In this document: positions 1-5,879 of the stretch, piece by piece
Layout of the letters: each line of letters starts with the position of its first letter
Position numbering within the stretch: position 1 is the first letter of the stretch
Source: Planctomycetota bacterium
GTDB taxonomy: Bacteria > Planctomycetota > Planctomycetia > Isosphaerales > Isosphaeraceae
Length of the DNA: 5,896 nt
NCBI GenBank assembly: GCA_021807585.1
Contig: JAKBCQ010000208.1
Coordinates: 1-5,896, forward strand
Reading direction: 5' to 3'
Notes under the pieces: generated by a model
Told to the model about the DNA's origin: nothing
The model's input: the letters and a program-made list of their open reading frames with translations, nothing else
The model's database searches: none
Position numbers and translations under genes: made by a program

Positions 1-71
1 ATAGTGATAGGACGAACGATGCGACGACCCAATTGTACCTATAAGATAAGCCGAAAACATGTGATAACAAG

Positions 72-104
72 AAAAATCGCGTTCAGCTTGAAGCCGAACG
101 CGAT
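72..104 (-). terminator. Intrinsic terminator of DUF1559 copy 1
   Basis: Read on the minus strand, a 12-bp stem (arms 93-104 and 76-87, one G-U pair) closes a 5-nt UUCAA loop and runs straight into a U tract (A run 72-76 on the plus strand). It lies 84 nt after the stop codon of DUF1559 copy 1, so it should end that transcript. The seven bases TTCGGC plus flanking TCGC resemble the 5' arm of the terminator at 1940-1978. Confidence 0.85.
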
Positions 105-187
105 CGTCCGTTTCTCGGATTAAGATCGACCAAAAGCTTTGCTTGAAGAACCGTCGATCGATCACTCAGGCGGTCAAATCGTCGTGA

Positions 188-1345
188 TCAAAGCCCGCTC
201 ATATCGACGACCTCTCCGCCGGCGTAGGTGCCGATCGCGTACCAGTTGATGTAATTGACGCTACTCTTGATGAACCGGACCGAGCCGTCGTTAAAGAGCA
301 CGTTTACGCCTCCGGGATGAAGCGAACTCGCGCCGGCGAGAGTTGAATCCCCGCGGCTTGGAGCTCCGCCGTAGAAACACGCACGGCGATTTGGGGGTTG
401 CGTGTGGCTGTAAACGTTCGCTCCGCCGTAGATCCACCATTCACCTTTCCATCCCCAGTTCCAGAGGATCCCGCTGTTCTGGCACTGCTGAGCTTGCAAA
501 TAATCGGCGTACGGCTGCATCGGTCCCGCGCCGCCGTTCGAGTAATTCGTTTGCGATTGACCAGCCGCGGTGAAAACGATCGACAAGAAATTGGGAACGA
601 AGGGAGATCCCGCCGCGGGGCCTTTCACCCATTCGCTGTAGCTCGCGGTCGTACTCGTTCCGTCGGTGAACGACGCCATATTGATCGTCGGGCTAACGGC
701 GCCGTCCCATCCCGGAACATAAGCGGGGCCGTTGAATCGCCAATTGTTATAATACCGATTCAAACCGATGTTCGGGACATAATTCGTGCATTGATCGTAC
801 TTAAGCGTCGGTTGTGGATAGCCGACCATCCATTGGTTATTGTTGCCGATAAATGGATCAGAAGGACACAAAAACGAGTTGATCGCAGTCGTGACCGCGG
901 TGTATTGCAACATCGCGTACGCGCCTCCCGAACTATCGTATCCAGTGGTTCCGGGGTTGACGATACCCAACGAAGCCGCGGTCAGCAGCGGGTAGGCGCC
1001 GTTACTGTAATAGGAAGTATCCCACCGCGCGCCAAAGTTGAAATTGATCGCGTTGTAAACCGCTCCCTGATCCATATAGGGAAGAATGCGAGTCAGCGAC
1101 GAAAAATTCGGCGCCATCTGCATGGGGCCGCTCTCGGTCGCGCAAACAGGAGGCAACGCGTCGTTCGAAGACACGTAATTCGCCATCGCCAGACCGATCT
1201 GCTTCAGGTTGTTGGTGCATTGCGCCCTGCGGGCGGCCTCGCGGGCCTGCTGGACCGCCGGCAAAAGGAGCGCGATCAAAACCGCGATGATCGCAATGAC
1301 CACCAGCAGCTCAATCAGCGTAAAACCGCGTCGACGAGAAATCAT
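188..1345 (-). CDS. DUF1559 prepilin-like protein, copy 1
   Basis: A 385-residue member of the planctomycete DUF1559 (SBP_bac_10) family, with a type IV prepilin N-terminus. The basic leader MISRRRG is followed by FTLIELLVV: prepilin peptidase would cut after Gly7, Glu12 is the conserved +5 glutamate, and residues 8-30 form the hydrophobic helix. Further along are FLCPSD (158-163), FTDGTS (226-231) and the C-terminal H-X9-DG motif (His343, Asp353-Gly354). The family is thought to be exported and envelope-associated; its biochemical role is unknown. The frame stays open up to 1414, but I start at 1345 because GGAGG lies 7 nt upstream and because this gives exactly the length of copy 2. Compared with copy 2 it differs at 28 residues without gaps; Cys186 is unique to this copy. 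A terminator follows 84 nt after the stop. No pilus assembly genes are in the window. Confidence 0.93.
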   Translation of the reverse strand: MISRRRGFTLIELLVVIAIIAVLIALLLPAVQQAREAARRAQCTNNLKQIGLAMANYVSSNDALPPVCATESGPMQMAPNFSSLTRILPYMDQGAVYNAINFNFGARWDTSYYSNGAYPLLTAASLGIVNPGTTGYDSSGGAYAMLQYTAVTTAINSFLCPSDPFIGNNNQWMVGYPQPTLKYDQCTNYVPNIGLNRYYNNWRFNGPAYVPGWDGAVSPTINMASFTDGTSTTASYSEWVKGPAAGSPFVPNFLSIVFTAAGQSQTNYSNGGAGPMQPYADYLQAQQCQNSGILWNWGWKGEWWIYGGANVYSHTQPPNRRACFYGGAPSRGDSTLAGASSLHPGGVNVLFNDGSVRFIKSSVNYINWYAIGTYAGGEVVDMSGL

Positions 1346-1352
1346 TCGAGAA

Positions 1353-1357
1353 CCTCC
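1353..1357 (-). promoter_or_regulatory. Shine-Dalgarno GGAGG fixing the start of copy 1
   Basis: On the minus strand GGAGG is followed by 7 nt and then the ATG at 1345. Further in-frame ATGs upstream (at 1414, 1402, 1396 and 1363) would put extra residues before the MISRRRG leader that the paralogue lacks, so this site decides the start. Confidence 0.8.
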
Positions 1358-1493
1358 ATTCATGGCGATTAAGACACCGCGATTGCCATCACGCATTGTC
1401 ATCGATGTATGCACATAACCTATCTCAACGCACGGCGTGTGATTGCTCGAACCAGATCCATCGAAGAGATCCTAATGACCCGCGTTTAAAATA

Positions 1494-1518
1494 CGATTCG
1501 TGGGGGGGGTACGAATCG
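1494..1518. repeat. 8-bp inverted repeat enclosing a G8 tract
   Basis: CGATTCGT (1494-1501) and ACGAATCG (1511-1518) are perfect inverted repeats around a loop of eight G and one T (1502-1510). On the minus strand, the sense of DUF1559 copy 1, the hairpin has a C-rich 9-nt loop and is followed by TATTTTAAA, a poor U tract. It sits about 150 nt upstream of the copy 1 start codon. It could be a weak terminator or attenuator, a protein-binding site, or a slippage-prone tract. Confidence 0.6.
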
Positions 1519-1867
1519 CTTACGGCGGAGGTCGGAGAGTATCAACGAAGTCCTTCGATGTTCGTGTTCAGCTCGCGGCGATCCCGCGACCGATCGCTCG
1601 ATCATGGGACATGGAAAAATGCGATATTGGACCCAATAACCAGTCAGCGTCGAAAGCAGGTCGACTGGCCTATGTTTTTCATCTTAAGCACTAAATGTTT
1701 AAAAACAAGTGCCGGCTTTCCGCCCGACGACGCCTCTCATCTTCATGGCCTAGTCGAGTGGGGCTCGATCCCATTCAAATTGGGAGATTTCGCGTGAAAC
1801 TGATTTGCAGGGTGATCGGCTAATGGTATTGAATATCTCGAATAGATTTCGAACCGATATCTTTAGT

Positions 1868-1896
1868 TTTAAATTGTCCGGCGAGTTGGTTTTCAA
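1868..1896 (-). promoter_or_regulatory. Possible sigma-70-type promoter for copy 1
   Basis: On the minus strand TTGAAA (1891-1896, 5 of 6 matches to TTGACA) is separated by 17 nt from TTTAAA (1868-1873, 4 of 6 matches to TATAAT). It lies just beyond the terminator of copy 2, which is where a promoter for copy 1 could sit, but it would give a leader of roughly 500 nt. Hexamer matches of this quality also arise by chance, so confidence is low. Confidence 0.3.
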
Positions 1897-1939
1897 GAGG
1901 TTATCGAATCGTGATTTACGTTCCACCACGAAAGATCAC

Positions 1940-1978
1940 AAAAAAAGGCCGCACGCGGCTTGCGCCGAATGCGACCTT
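1940..1978 (-). terminator. Intrinsic terminator of DUF1559 copy 2
   Basis: On the minus strand AAGGTCGCA (1970-1978) pairs with TGCGGCCTT (1945-1953) with one G-U pair. A 2x2 internal loop and a second stem CGGC/GCCG follow, capped by a GCAA tetraloop of the GNRA type (1960-1963). A run of seven U (1940-1946, partly in the stem) follows. It lies 112 nt after the stop codon of copy 2 and separates the two paralogues into different transcripts. Confidence 0.87.
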
Positions 1979-2090
1979 GTGTCAGTCCATTTGTAATGAA
2001 TGGTTCGGTTGCGAGCTGTCCGCTCAACCCTTTACGTGCGGAGGGGATTGCGAACCGATCGCGAACGCCGATCCCAATGCAAAGCTGAGA

Positions 2091-3248
2091 TCAAAGCCCG
2101 CTCATATCGACGACCTCGCCGCCGGCGTGGGTGCCGATCGCGTACCAGTTGATGTAATTGACGCTGCTCTTGACGAACCGAACCGAGCCGTCGTTAAAGA
2201 GCACGTTCACACCGCCGGGATGGAGCGAACTGGGGCCGATCAACGTGGAAGTACCACGATTATCCACACCGCCGTAAACGCACGCGCGGCGATTGGGGGG
2301 TTGCGTGTGGCTGTAAATGTTCGACCCGCCGTAGATCCACCACTCTCCCTTCCAACCCCAGTTCCAGTTGATCCCGCTGTTCTGGCACTGCTGGGCTTGC
2401 AAATAATCGGCGTACGGCTGCATCGGTCCCGCGCCGCCGTTCGAGTAATTCGTTTGCGATTGACCGTTCGCGGTGAAAACGATCGACAAGAAATTGGGAA
2501 CGAACGGAGATCCCGCCGCGGGGCCTTTCACCCATTCGCTGTAGCTCGCGGTCGTACTCGTTCCGTCGGTGAACGACGCCATGTTGATCGTCGGGCTGAC
2601 GGCGCCGTCCCATCCCGGAACATAAGCCGGCCCGTTGAATCGCCAGTTGTTGTAATAACGATTCAAGCCGACATTCGGCACGTAATTCGTGCTCGCGTCG
2701 TACTTGAGAGTCGGTTGCGGATAGCCGACCATCCACGTGCTGTTATTGCCGATGAATGGATCCGAAGGACACAAGAACGAGTTAATCGCGGTCGTGATCG
2801 CGGTGTATTGCAACATCGCGTAAGCGCCCCCCGAGCTATCGTAACTCGAACCTCCATTGTTGACGATCCCCAAAGAGGCCGCTGTCAACAAAGGATAAGC
2901 CCCGTTGCTATAGGAACTTGTATCCCACCGCGCGCCGAAGTTGAAGTTGATGGCGTTATAGACCGCGCCTTGATCCATATAAGGAAGAATGCGAGCGAGC
3001 GACGAAAAGTTAGGCGCCATCTGCATGGGGCCGCTCTCGGTCGCGCAGACGGGGGGCAATGCGTCGTTCGACGAAACGTAATTCGCCATCGCCAACCCGA
3101 TCTGCTTCAGGTTGTTGGTGCATTGCGCCCGGCGGGCCGCCTCGCGGGCCTGCTGGACCGCCGGCAAAAGGAGCGCGATCAGAACCGCGATGATCGCGAT
3201 GACCACCAACAGCTCGATCAATGTAAATCCGCGTGATCTCACCTTCAT
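2091..3248 (-). CDS. DUF1559 prepilin-like protein, copy 2
   Basis: A 385-residue paralogue of the neighbouring gene, with the same order of parts: leader MKVRSRG, prepilin peptidase site after Gly7, +5 Glu12, hydrophobic helix to about residue 30, FLCPSD at 158-163, FTDGTS at 226-231 and H-X9-DG at His343/Asp353. The start at 3248 is supported by GAGAGG (3257-3262) 8 nt upstream and by the family N-terminus starting right there. Differences from copy 1 cluster in the leader, at residues 131-135 and at 324-339; most of the rest is identical. Expected location is the inner membrane or envelope surface after processing; the molecular role of this family is not known. It lies 147 nt downstream of the lipoprotein gene on the same strand and ends in its own terminator. 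Start and family are clear; function is open. Confidence 0.95.
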   Translation of the reverse strand: MKVRSRGFTLIELLVVIAIIAVLIALLLPAVQQAREAARRAQCTNNLKQIGLAMANYVSSNDALPPVCATESGPMQMAPNFSSLARILPYMDQGAVYNAINFNFGARWDTSSYSNGAYPLLTAASLGIVNNGGSSYDSSGGAYAMLQYTAITTAINSFLCPSDPFIGNNSTWMVGYPQPTLKYDASTNYVPNVGLNRYYNNWRFNGPAYVPGWDGAVSPTINMASFTDGTSTTASYSEWVKGPAAGSPFVPNFLSIVFTANGQSQTNYSNGGAGPMQPYADYLQAQQCQNSGINWNWGWKGEWWIYGGSNIYSHTQPPNRRACVYGGVDNRGTSTLIGPSSLHPGGVNVLFNDGSVRFVKSSVNYINWYAIGTHAGGEVVDMSGL

Positions 3249-3311
3249 GAAAACGACCTCTCAATAAAAAGATAACGATACAAAAGAATTGATGGCCTAC
3301 GAACCGCGCAC

Positions 3312-3342
3312 CACGATCACCGACCATCAAAGAATGATCGTG
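3312..3342. repeat. 8-bp inverted repeat upstream of DUF1559 copy 2
   Basis: CACGATCA (3312-3319) and TGATCGTG (3335-3342) are perfect inverted repeats separated by 15 nt. The position, about 65-95 nt before the copy 2 start codon, would suit an operator or a leader hairpin. There is no U tract after it on the minus strand, so it does not look like a terminator of the lipoprotein gene. Confidence 0.4.
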
Positions 3343-3365
3343 TTGTTAGCATGTTAATTCGTTGT

Positions 3366-3373
3366 GGGGGGGG
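3366..3373. repeat. G8 tract upstream of DUF1559 copy 2
   Basis: Eight consecutive G on the plus strand (C8 in the sense of the minus-strand genes) lie 118 nt before the copy 2 start codon and 23 nt after the lipoprotein stop. On the minus strand TTGAAA (3380-3385), a fair -35 hexamer, comes just before the tract, but I see no good -10 at 16-18 nt. The same length of tract lies upstream of copy 1. Confidence 0.6.
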
Positions 3374-3395
3374 AATAAGTTTCAAGCGATCCTTA

Positions 3396-3653
3396 TTACT
3401 TGGCCGCCGGAGCAGCCGCTTTTTCGGAACCGGGGTACGCCGTACCGCCCGTTCCAGGCGCCTGCATCTGATTTTTCATCGAATACTTCATGTATTCGTC
3501 TTGTGACGCCGCTCCCTTGGGAACCCCCTCGGGCGCAACAACTTTCGCGTTCTGACCCTGAATGCCGGCGTCGTTCGTATCTTGACCGCACCCGGCGAAA
3601 CCCATCAATCCGCCGGAAAGAACCGCCCAGGTGAGGACTTTTGAAAACTTCAT
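3396..3653 (-). CDS. Small putative lipoprotein
   Basis: An 85-residue protein with a lipoprotein signal peptide: MKFSK, a hydrophobic segment (about 6-20) and the lipobox FAGC with Cys22 as the predicted lipidated residue. Phe at -3 is less usual than Leu. The mature part of 64 residues is hydrophilic, with a stretch EYMKYSMKNQM (about 54-64), then a Gly/Pro/Ala-rich tail ending in AAAPAAK; it is probably largely disordered. I do not recognise a named family. The start at 3653 is chosen because the signal peptide begins there and GGGAG (3664-3668) lies 10 nt upstream; the frame is open further upstream, but that part is Arg-rich and has no signal sequence. A -10-like TATTAT (minus strand, 3748-3753) lacks a good -35. 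It precedes DUF1559 copy 2 by 147 nt, so a shared envelope role is possible but unproven. Confidence 0.82.
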   Translation of the reverse strand: MKFSKVLTWAVLSGGLMGFAGCGQDTNDAGIQGQNAKVVAPEGVPKGAASQDEYMKYSMKNQMQAPGTGGTAYPGSEKAAAPAAK

Positions 3654-4250
3654 CTTCAAGAAGCTCCCGATCAATTGGTGAATAAATCGCGTCGTTTTAC
3701 GGCCGGCGCGAAACGCCCACCTCAAACTCAAACGCGAAACCGTTGCGATAATACCGCGATAAGCGCGAACCAAATCGTTTCAAGGCTCGTCACATCTACG
3801 AATGGAACCGCGCCCCGAATCGCCAAATCTCCCAAAATCCGACGCCGAGCGATCGATCACTATCGCCGCTCGTACCGCCGACACATCGGGAAAATTCGTT
3901 CGTATTCAAGACGCCGACACACGCACGAATACCGGATAACAACAACGACCGTCGCGCACTCGATCGATCGCTTTTGTTCCAAACGGAATCACGCTTTCAA
4001 AACTCGCCTCGCGGCGCAGCGGGAAACGAGAAAAACCGTCGCATTCGGCTCGAATCCATCGAAGACAAAACCTGGACCCTAAATCGGTTTCCATCTTCGA
4101 GATTTCAGAGGCCGGCCTCGCGATCGAATCTAACCTCTTCCATCATTAACAATAATACCACCGCAGGCAAGACCCCCGCCGCGAAATTTTAACCTTTACA
4201 CTGATCGGAATCCGTCAACCGCTTCCAGCTTGTTGCAAAAAAGCCTTATT
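3654..4250. other. 597-nt gap between lipoprotein and DcrB-like genes
   Basis: I see no gene here. Open frames on the plus strand (for example 3675-4082) give Arg/Thr-rich peptides without domain signals. The region should hold the lipoprotein promoter, but only a -10-like TATTAT on the minus strand (3748-3753) stands out. Other structure: a 12-bp perfect palindrome GAGGCCGGCCTC (4108-4119), a 10-bp direct repeat CGCCGACACA (3876-3885 and 3912-3921), and overlapping CGATCG sites (3961-3970). A weak terminator-like hairpin on the minus strand (4031-4062) has a 5-bp stem but its U tract is set off by several bases. No clear terminator of the DcrB-like gene was found. Confidence 0.55.
4108..4119. 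repeat. 12-bp perfect palindrome GAGGCCGGCCTC
   Basis: A perfect GC-rich palindrome in non-coding DNA about 130 nt downstream of the DcrB-like gene stop. Without a loop it is more likely a dimer-binding site, or simply chance in this GC-rich stretch, than an RNA hairpin. Its function is unknown. Confidence 0.4.
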
Positions 4251-4694
4251 TCACGCGGTTTCATCGGCCAAGTCGATCTCCACTATCGTCGCTCGAATCA
4301 TCTCCAATCCGTCGGCGATACCGCGACGATCAAGCTCGGACCATTGACCGAATATCAGCACGACGTGCCTGAGCGTCGCGAAACACCGAATCTCACAAGT
4401 ATTTATCACATCCAAATAAAAAAACTCGACGTTGTATCCGACCGCGCGCCGCCCCGCGATCGTCTCGGTCGCGGGATCGACCTCGATCTCGGGGTATTGA
4501 TCGCGCATCGCGTCGATCGCCTCGTCGATCAATTCTCGCGGATCGCCCCCTTCGGAATCGAGTGCGATGAACGCAAACGCCGAACTTGCTGGAGGTTGCA
4601 GCGAAATCGTCGTCCTCGACCCGTCGACCGTCGTCTCAACCTCCCAGTCGTCGGGATAATCAAAGCCGATCGCGTCGTCGTAAGTCGCCGTCAT
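4251..4694 (-). CDS. DcrB/PsbP-fold-like hypothetical protein
   Basis: A 147-residue acidic protein with no signal peptide or membrane segment, so probably cytoplasmic. The pattern suits small proteins of the DcrB/Mog1/PsbP-like fold: an opening GFDYPDDWEVE (10-20), a strand with SLQPP (31-35), AFAFIAL (39-45), a helix with many acidic residues (about 52-66), then AGRRAVGYNVEF (80-91), FYLDVINTCEIRCF (92-105), a strand VVLIFGQW (111-118) and a final helix (about 121-136). Similar uncharacterised proteins with a YP..W start and an aromatic-x-D-x-x-NT segment are familiar in planctomycetes; this is from memory, not a search. The start at 4694 has GAGG 7 nt upstream. Initiating further upstream would overlap trpS on the opposite strand and add residues of poor quality. 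The gene is divergent from trpS with a 216-nt gap. Function unknown. Confidence 0.78.
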   Translation of the reverse strand: MTATYDDAIGFDYPDDWEVETTVDGSRTTISLQPPASSAFAFIALDSEGGDPRELIDEAIDAMRDQYPEIEVDPATETIAGRRAVGYNVEFFYLDVINTCEIRCFATLRHVVLIFGQWSELDRRGIADGLEMIRATIVEIDLADETA

Positions 4695-4701
4695 CGCAAC
4701 A

Positions 4702-4705
4702 CCTC
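4702..4705 (-). promoter_or_regulatory. Shine-Dalgarno GAGG fixing the DcrB-like start
   Basis: On the minus strand GCGAGGTGTTGCGATG gives GAGG with a 7-nt spacing to the ATG at 4694. It excludes the longer reading that would begin at 5036, inside trpS. Confidence 0.7.
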
Positions 4706-4844
4706 GCACCCAAAGAAAAAGCGTCGATCGAACCGACGACAATCGATCGTCGTCAAAACCGTGGCGACCCCGCTCGCCGATCTTCAACCGCGGATCATTC
4801 CCTGGCCGAGCAATCACCGTCGTCGGCTTCGCCGCCGGTTCGGC

Positions 4845-4874
4845 TTGGTCGAATCGACGCCCGCGCGGTAAATT
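4845..4874 (+). promoter_or_regulatory. Weak candidate promoter of trpS
   Basis: TTGGTC (4845-4850) and TAAATT (4869-4874) are separated by 18 nt and lie 37 nt before the trpS start. The -10 matches TATAAT at 4 of 6 positions and the -35 matches at 3 of 6, so this is only the best guess in the divergent gap. I see no T-box or other leader structure before trpS. Confidence 0.3.
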
Positions 4875-4910
4875 GAGCGCTTTCCTCAACCCTCGGAGAC
4901 GATCGGAACG

Positions 4911-5879
4911 ATGCGAATCTTGTCTGGAATTCAGCCCTCGGGACCGCTCCATATCGGCAATTATCTCGGCGCGATTCGCCAGTATATCGCGCTCCAGCGA
5001 GAAAACGAGGCGTTTTACTTCGTCGCCGATTATCACGCGCTCACGAGCGTTCGCGACGCCGAAACACTAAGGCGTTATGTTTTCGACGTTTTCGTCGACC
5101 TGGTGGCGCTCGGCCTCGATCCCGATCGCGCCGTCCTTTTCGTTCAATCCGATGTTCCCCAAACGACCGAACTCGCGTGGCTCCTCTCGACCGTCACTCC
5201 CATGAGCTGGCTCGAAAAGTGCGTCAGCTACAAAGATAAAGTGCAGCAGGGGATCCCCGCCGACCACGGACTCTTCGCCTATCCCGCGCTCCAGGCCGCC
5301 GATATCCTCCTCTACGACGCCCAGCTCGTCCCTGTCGGCCAAGATCAAAAACAACACCTCGAAATCACCCGCGATATCGCCGAAAGATATAACCACGTTT
5401 ACGGAAACACGTTCCGCCTCCCAGAGCCTTACATCCTCCCTTCGGTCGCGGTCGTCCCCGGCCTCGACGGTCGTAAGATGTCGAAAAGCTACGCGAATAC
5501 GATCGAGATTTTCGACCCGCCCGCGACGATTCGCAAGAAGTGCAAGCGGATCGTCACCGACAGCACCCCCGTCGAGGCGCCCAAAAACCCCGATACGTGT
5601 CCCGTTTACCGGCTGTTCGCGCTCTTCGCGGCGGCGCCCGAGCGAGCCGAGGTCGAACGCCGCTATCGTGAAGGAGGGATCGGCTACGGCGAGGTGAAAA
5701 CAAGACTCGCCGAGTTGATTATTGATTGCTTCGTCGAGGCTCGCGTGCGGCGCGACGAACTTGCGGCGAACCCCGATCGCATCGCCGAGCTCCGTCGCGC
5801 GGGCGCCGAACGAGCCGCGGCGACCGCCGCCGCCGTCCTCGAAAAAGCACGAGCCGCGTGCGGCGTCGGTCCAAGATAA
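4911..5879 (+). CDS. trpS: Tryptophan--tRNA ligase
   Basis: A complete 322-residue class I aminoacyl-tRNA synthetase that activates tryptophan with ATP and loads it on tRNA-Trp in the cytoplasm. Visible signatures in order: GIQPSG (6-11) and the HIGH-type motif HIGN (14-17), Asp131 in AADILLYD (the position that contacts the indole nitrogen in characterised bacterial enzymes), VGQDQKQH (142-149), and KMSKS (189-193) preceded by GLDGR. The C-terminal part (about 225-315) is the helical anticodon-binding region, ending Ala/Arg-rich. Length and motif spacing match the usual bacterial form of about 330 residues, with no insertion or truncation. The ATG at 4911 fits the family N-terminus exactly; GGAG (4895-4898) lies 12 nt upstream, a slightly long spacing, with GGA nearer at 4905-4907. 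The stop TAA is 17 nt before the window end. It is transcribed away from the DcrB-like gene. Confidence 0.98.
   Translation: MRILSGIQPSGPLHIGNYLGAIRQYIALQRENEAFYFVADYHALTSVRDAETLRRYVFDVFVDLVALGLDPDRAVLFVQSDVPQTTELAWLLSTVTPMSWLEKCVSYKDKVQQGIPADHGLFAYPALQAADILLYDAQLVPVGQDQKQHLEITRDIAERYNHVYGNTFRLPEPYILPSVAVVPGLDGRKMSKSYANTIEIFDPPATIRKKCKRIVTDSTPVEAPKNPDTCPVYRLFALFAAAPERAEVERRYREGGIGYGEVKTRLAELIIDCFVEARVRRDELAANPDRIAELRRAGAERAAATAAAVLEKARAACGVGPR

Larger units (their letters stand above)
1346..2090. other. 745-nt gap without a credible gene
   Basis: No frame here has a recognisable domain or a convincing ribosome-binding site; open frames on the plus strand (for example 1396-1797) read as low-information peptides. 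What it does contain: the terminator of DUF1559 copy 2 (1940-1978), a possible minus-strand promoter (1868-1896), an inverted repeat with a G8 tract in its loop (1494-1518), and weaker inverted repeats: CCAGTC/GACTGG (1640-1645 and 1663-1668), GCACT/AGTGC around an AT-rich core (1688-1712) and TCCCA/TGGGA (1769-1785). The gap is long for DNA between two adjacent paralogues. It could be a long leader, an unrecognised small RNA, or remnants of a lost gene. Confidence 0.6.

Noticed and set aside
1..71. Possible -10 TACAAT on the minus strand near the left edge
   Set aside because: No good -35 is found at a proper distance and the gene it might serve is outside the window.
398..1372. Long open frame on the plus strand across DUF1559 copy 1
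   Set aside because: It is antisense to a clearly identified gene, is Arg-rich, has no recognisable domain, and mirrors the codon pattern of the real gene.
1346..1414. N-terminal extension of DUF1559 copy 1 up to an ATG at 1414
   Set aside because: The ATG at 1345 has a perfect GGAGG at 7 nt, gives the same length as copy 2, and places the prepilin leader at the N-terminus.
1640..1668. CCAGTC/GACTGG inverted repeat followed by TTTTT on the plus strand
   Set aside because: The 17-nt loop and the distance to the T run make it a poor terminator, and no plus-strand gene precedes it.
1396..1797. 133-codon open frame on the plus strand between the paralogues
   Set aside because: There is no domain signal, no convincing ribosome-binding site, and irregular composition; it also overlaps the upstream region of copy 1.
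1911..3236. 441-codon open frame on the plus strand across DUF1559 copy 2
   Set aside because: It has the same cause as the antisense frame over copy 1. Its similarity to that frame only reflects the duplication of the real genes. It has no ribosome-binding site or domain evidence.
3654..3773. N-terminal extension of the lipoprotein gene
   Set aside because: The extra 40 residues are Arg-rich and would bury the lipoprotein signal peptide, which must be N-terminal.
4031..4062. Terminator-like hairpin ATTCG/CGAAT with A5 on the plus strand (U5 on minus)
   Set aside because: The stem is only 5 bp, with extra pairing interrupted by a loop, and the U tract is several bases away. It lies about 190 nt past the DcrB-like stop, so it is at most a degenerate terminator.
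4695..5036. N-terminal extension of the DcrB-like gene into trpS
   Set aside because: It would overlap trpS antisense, its residues look like non-coding translation, and a good GAGG site supports the ATG at 4694.
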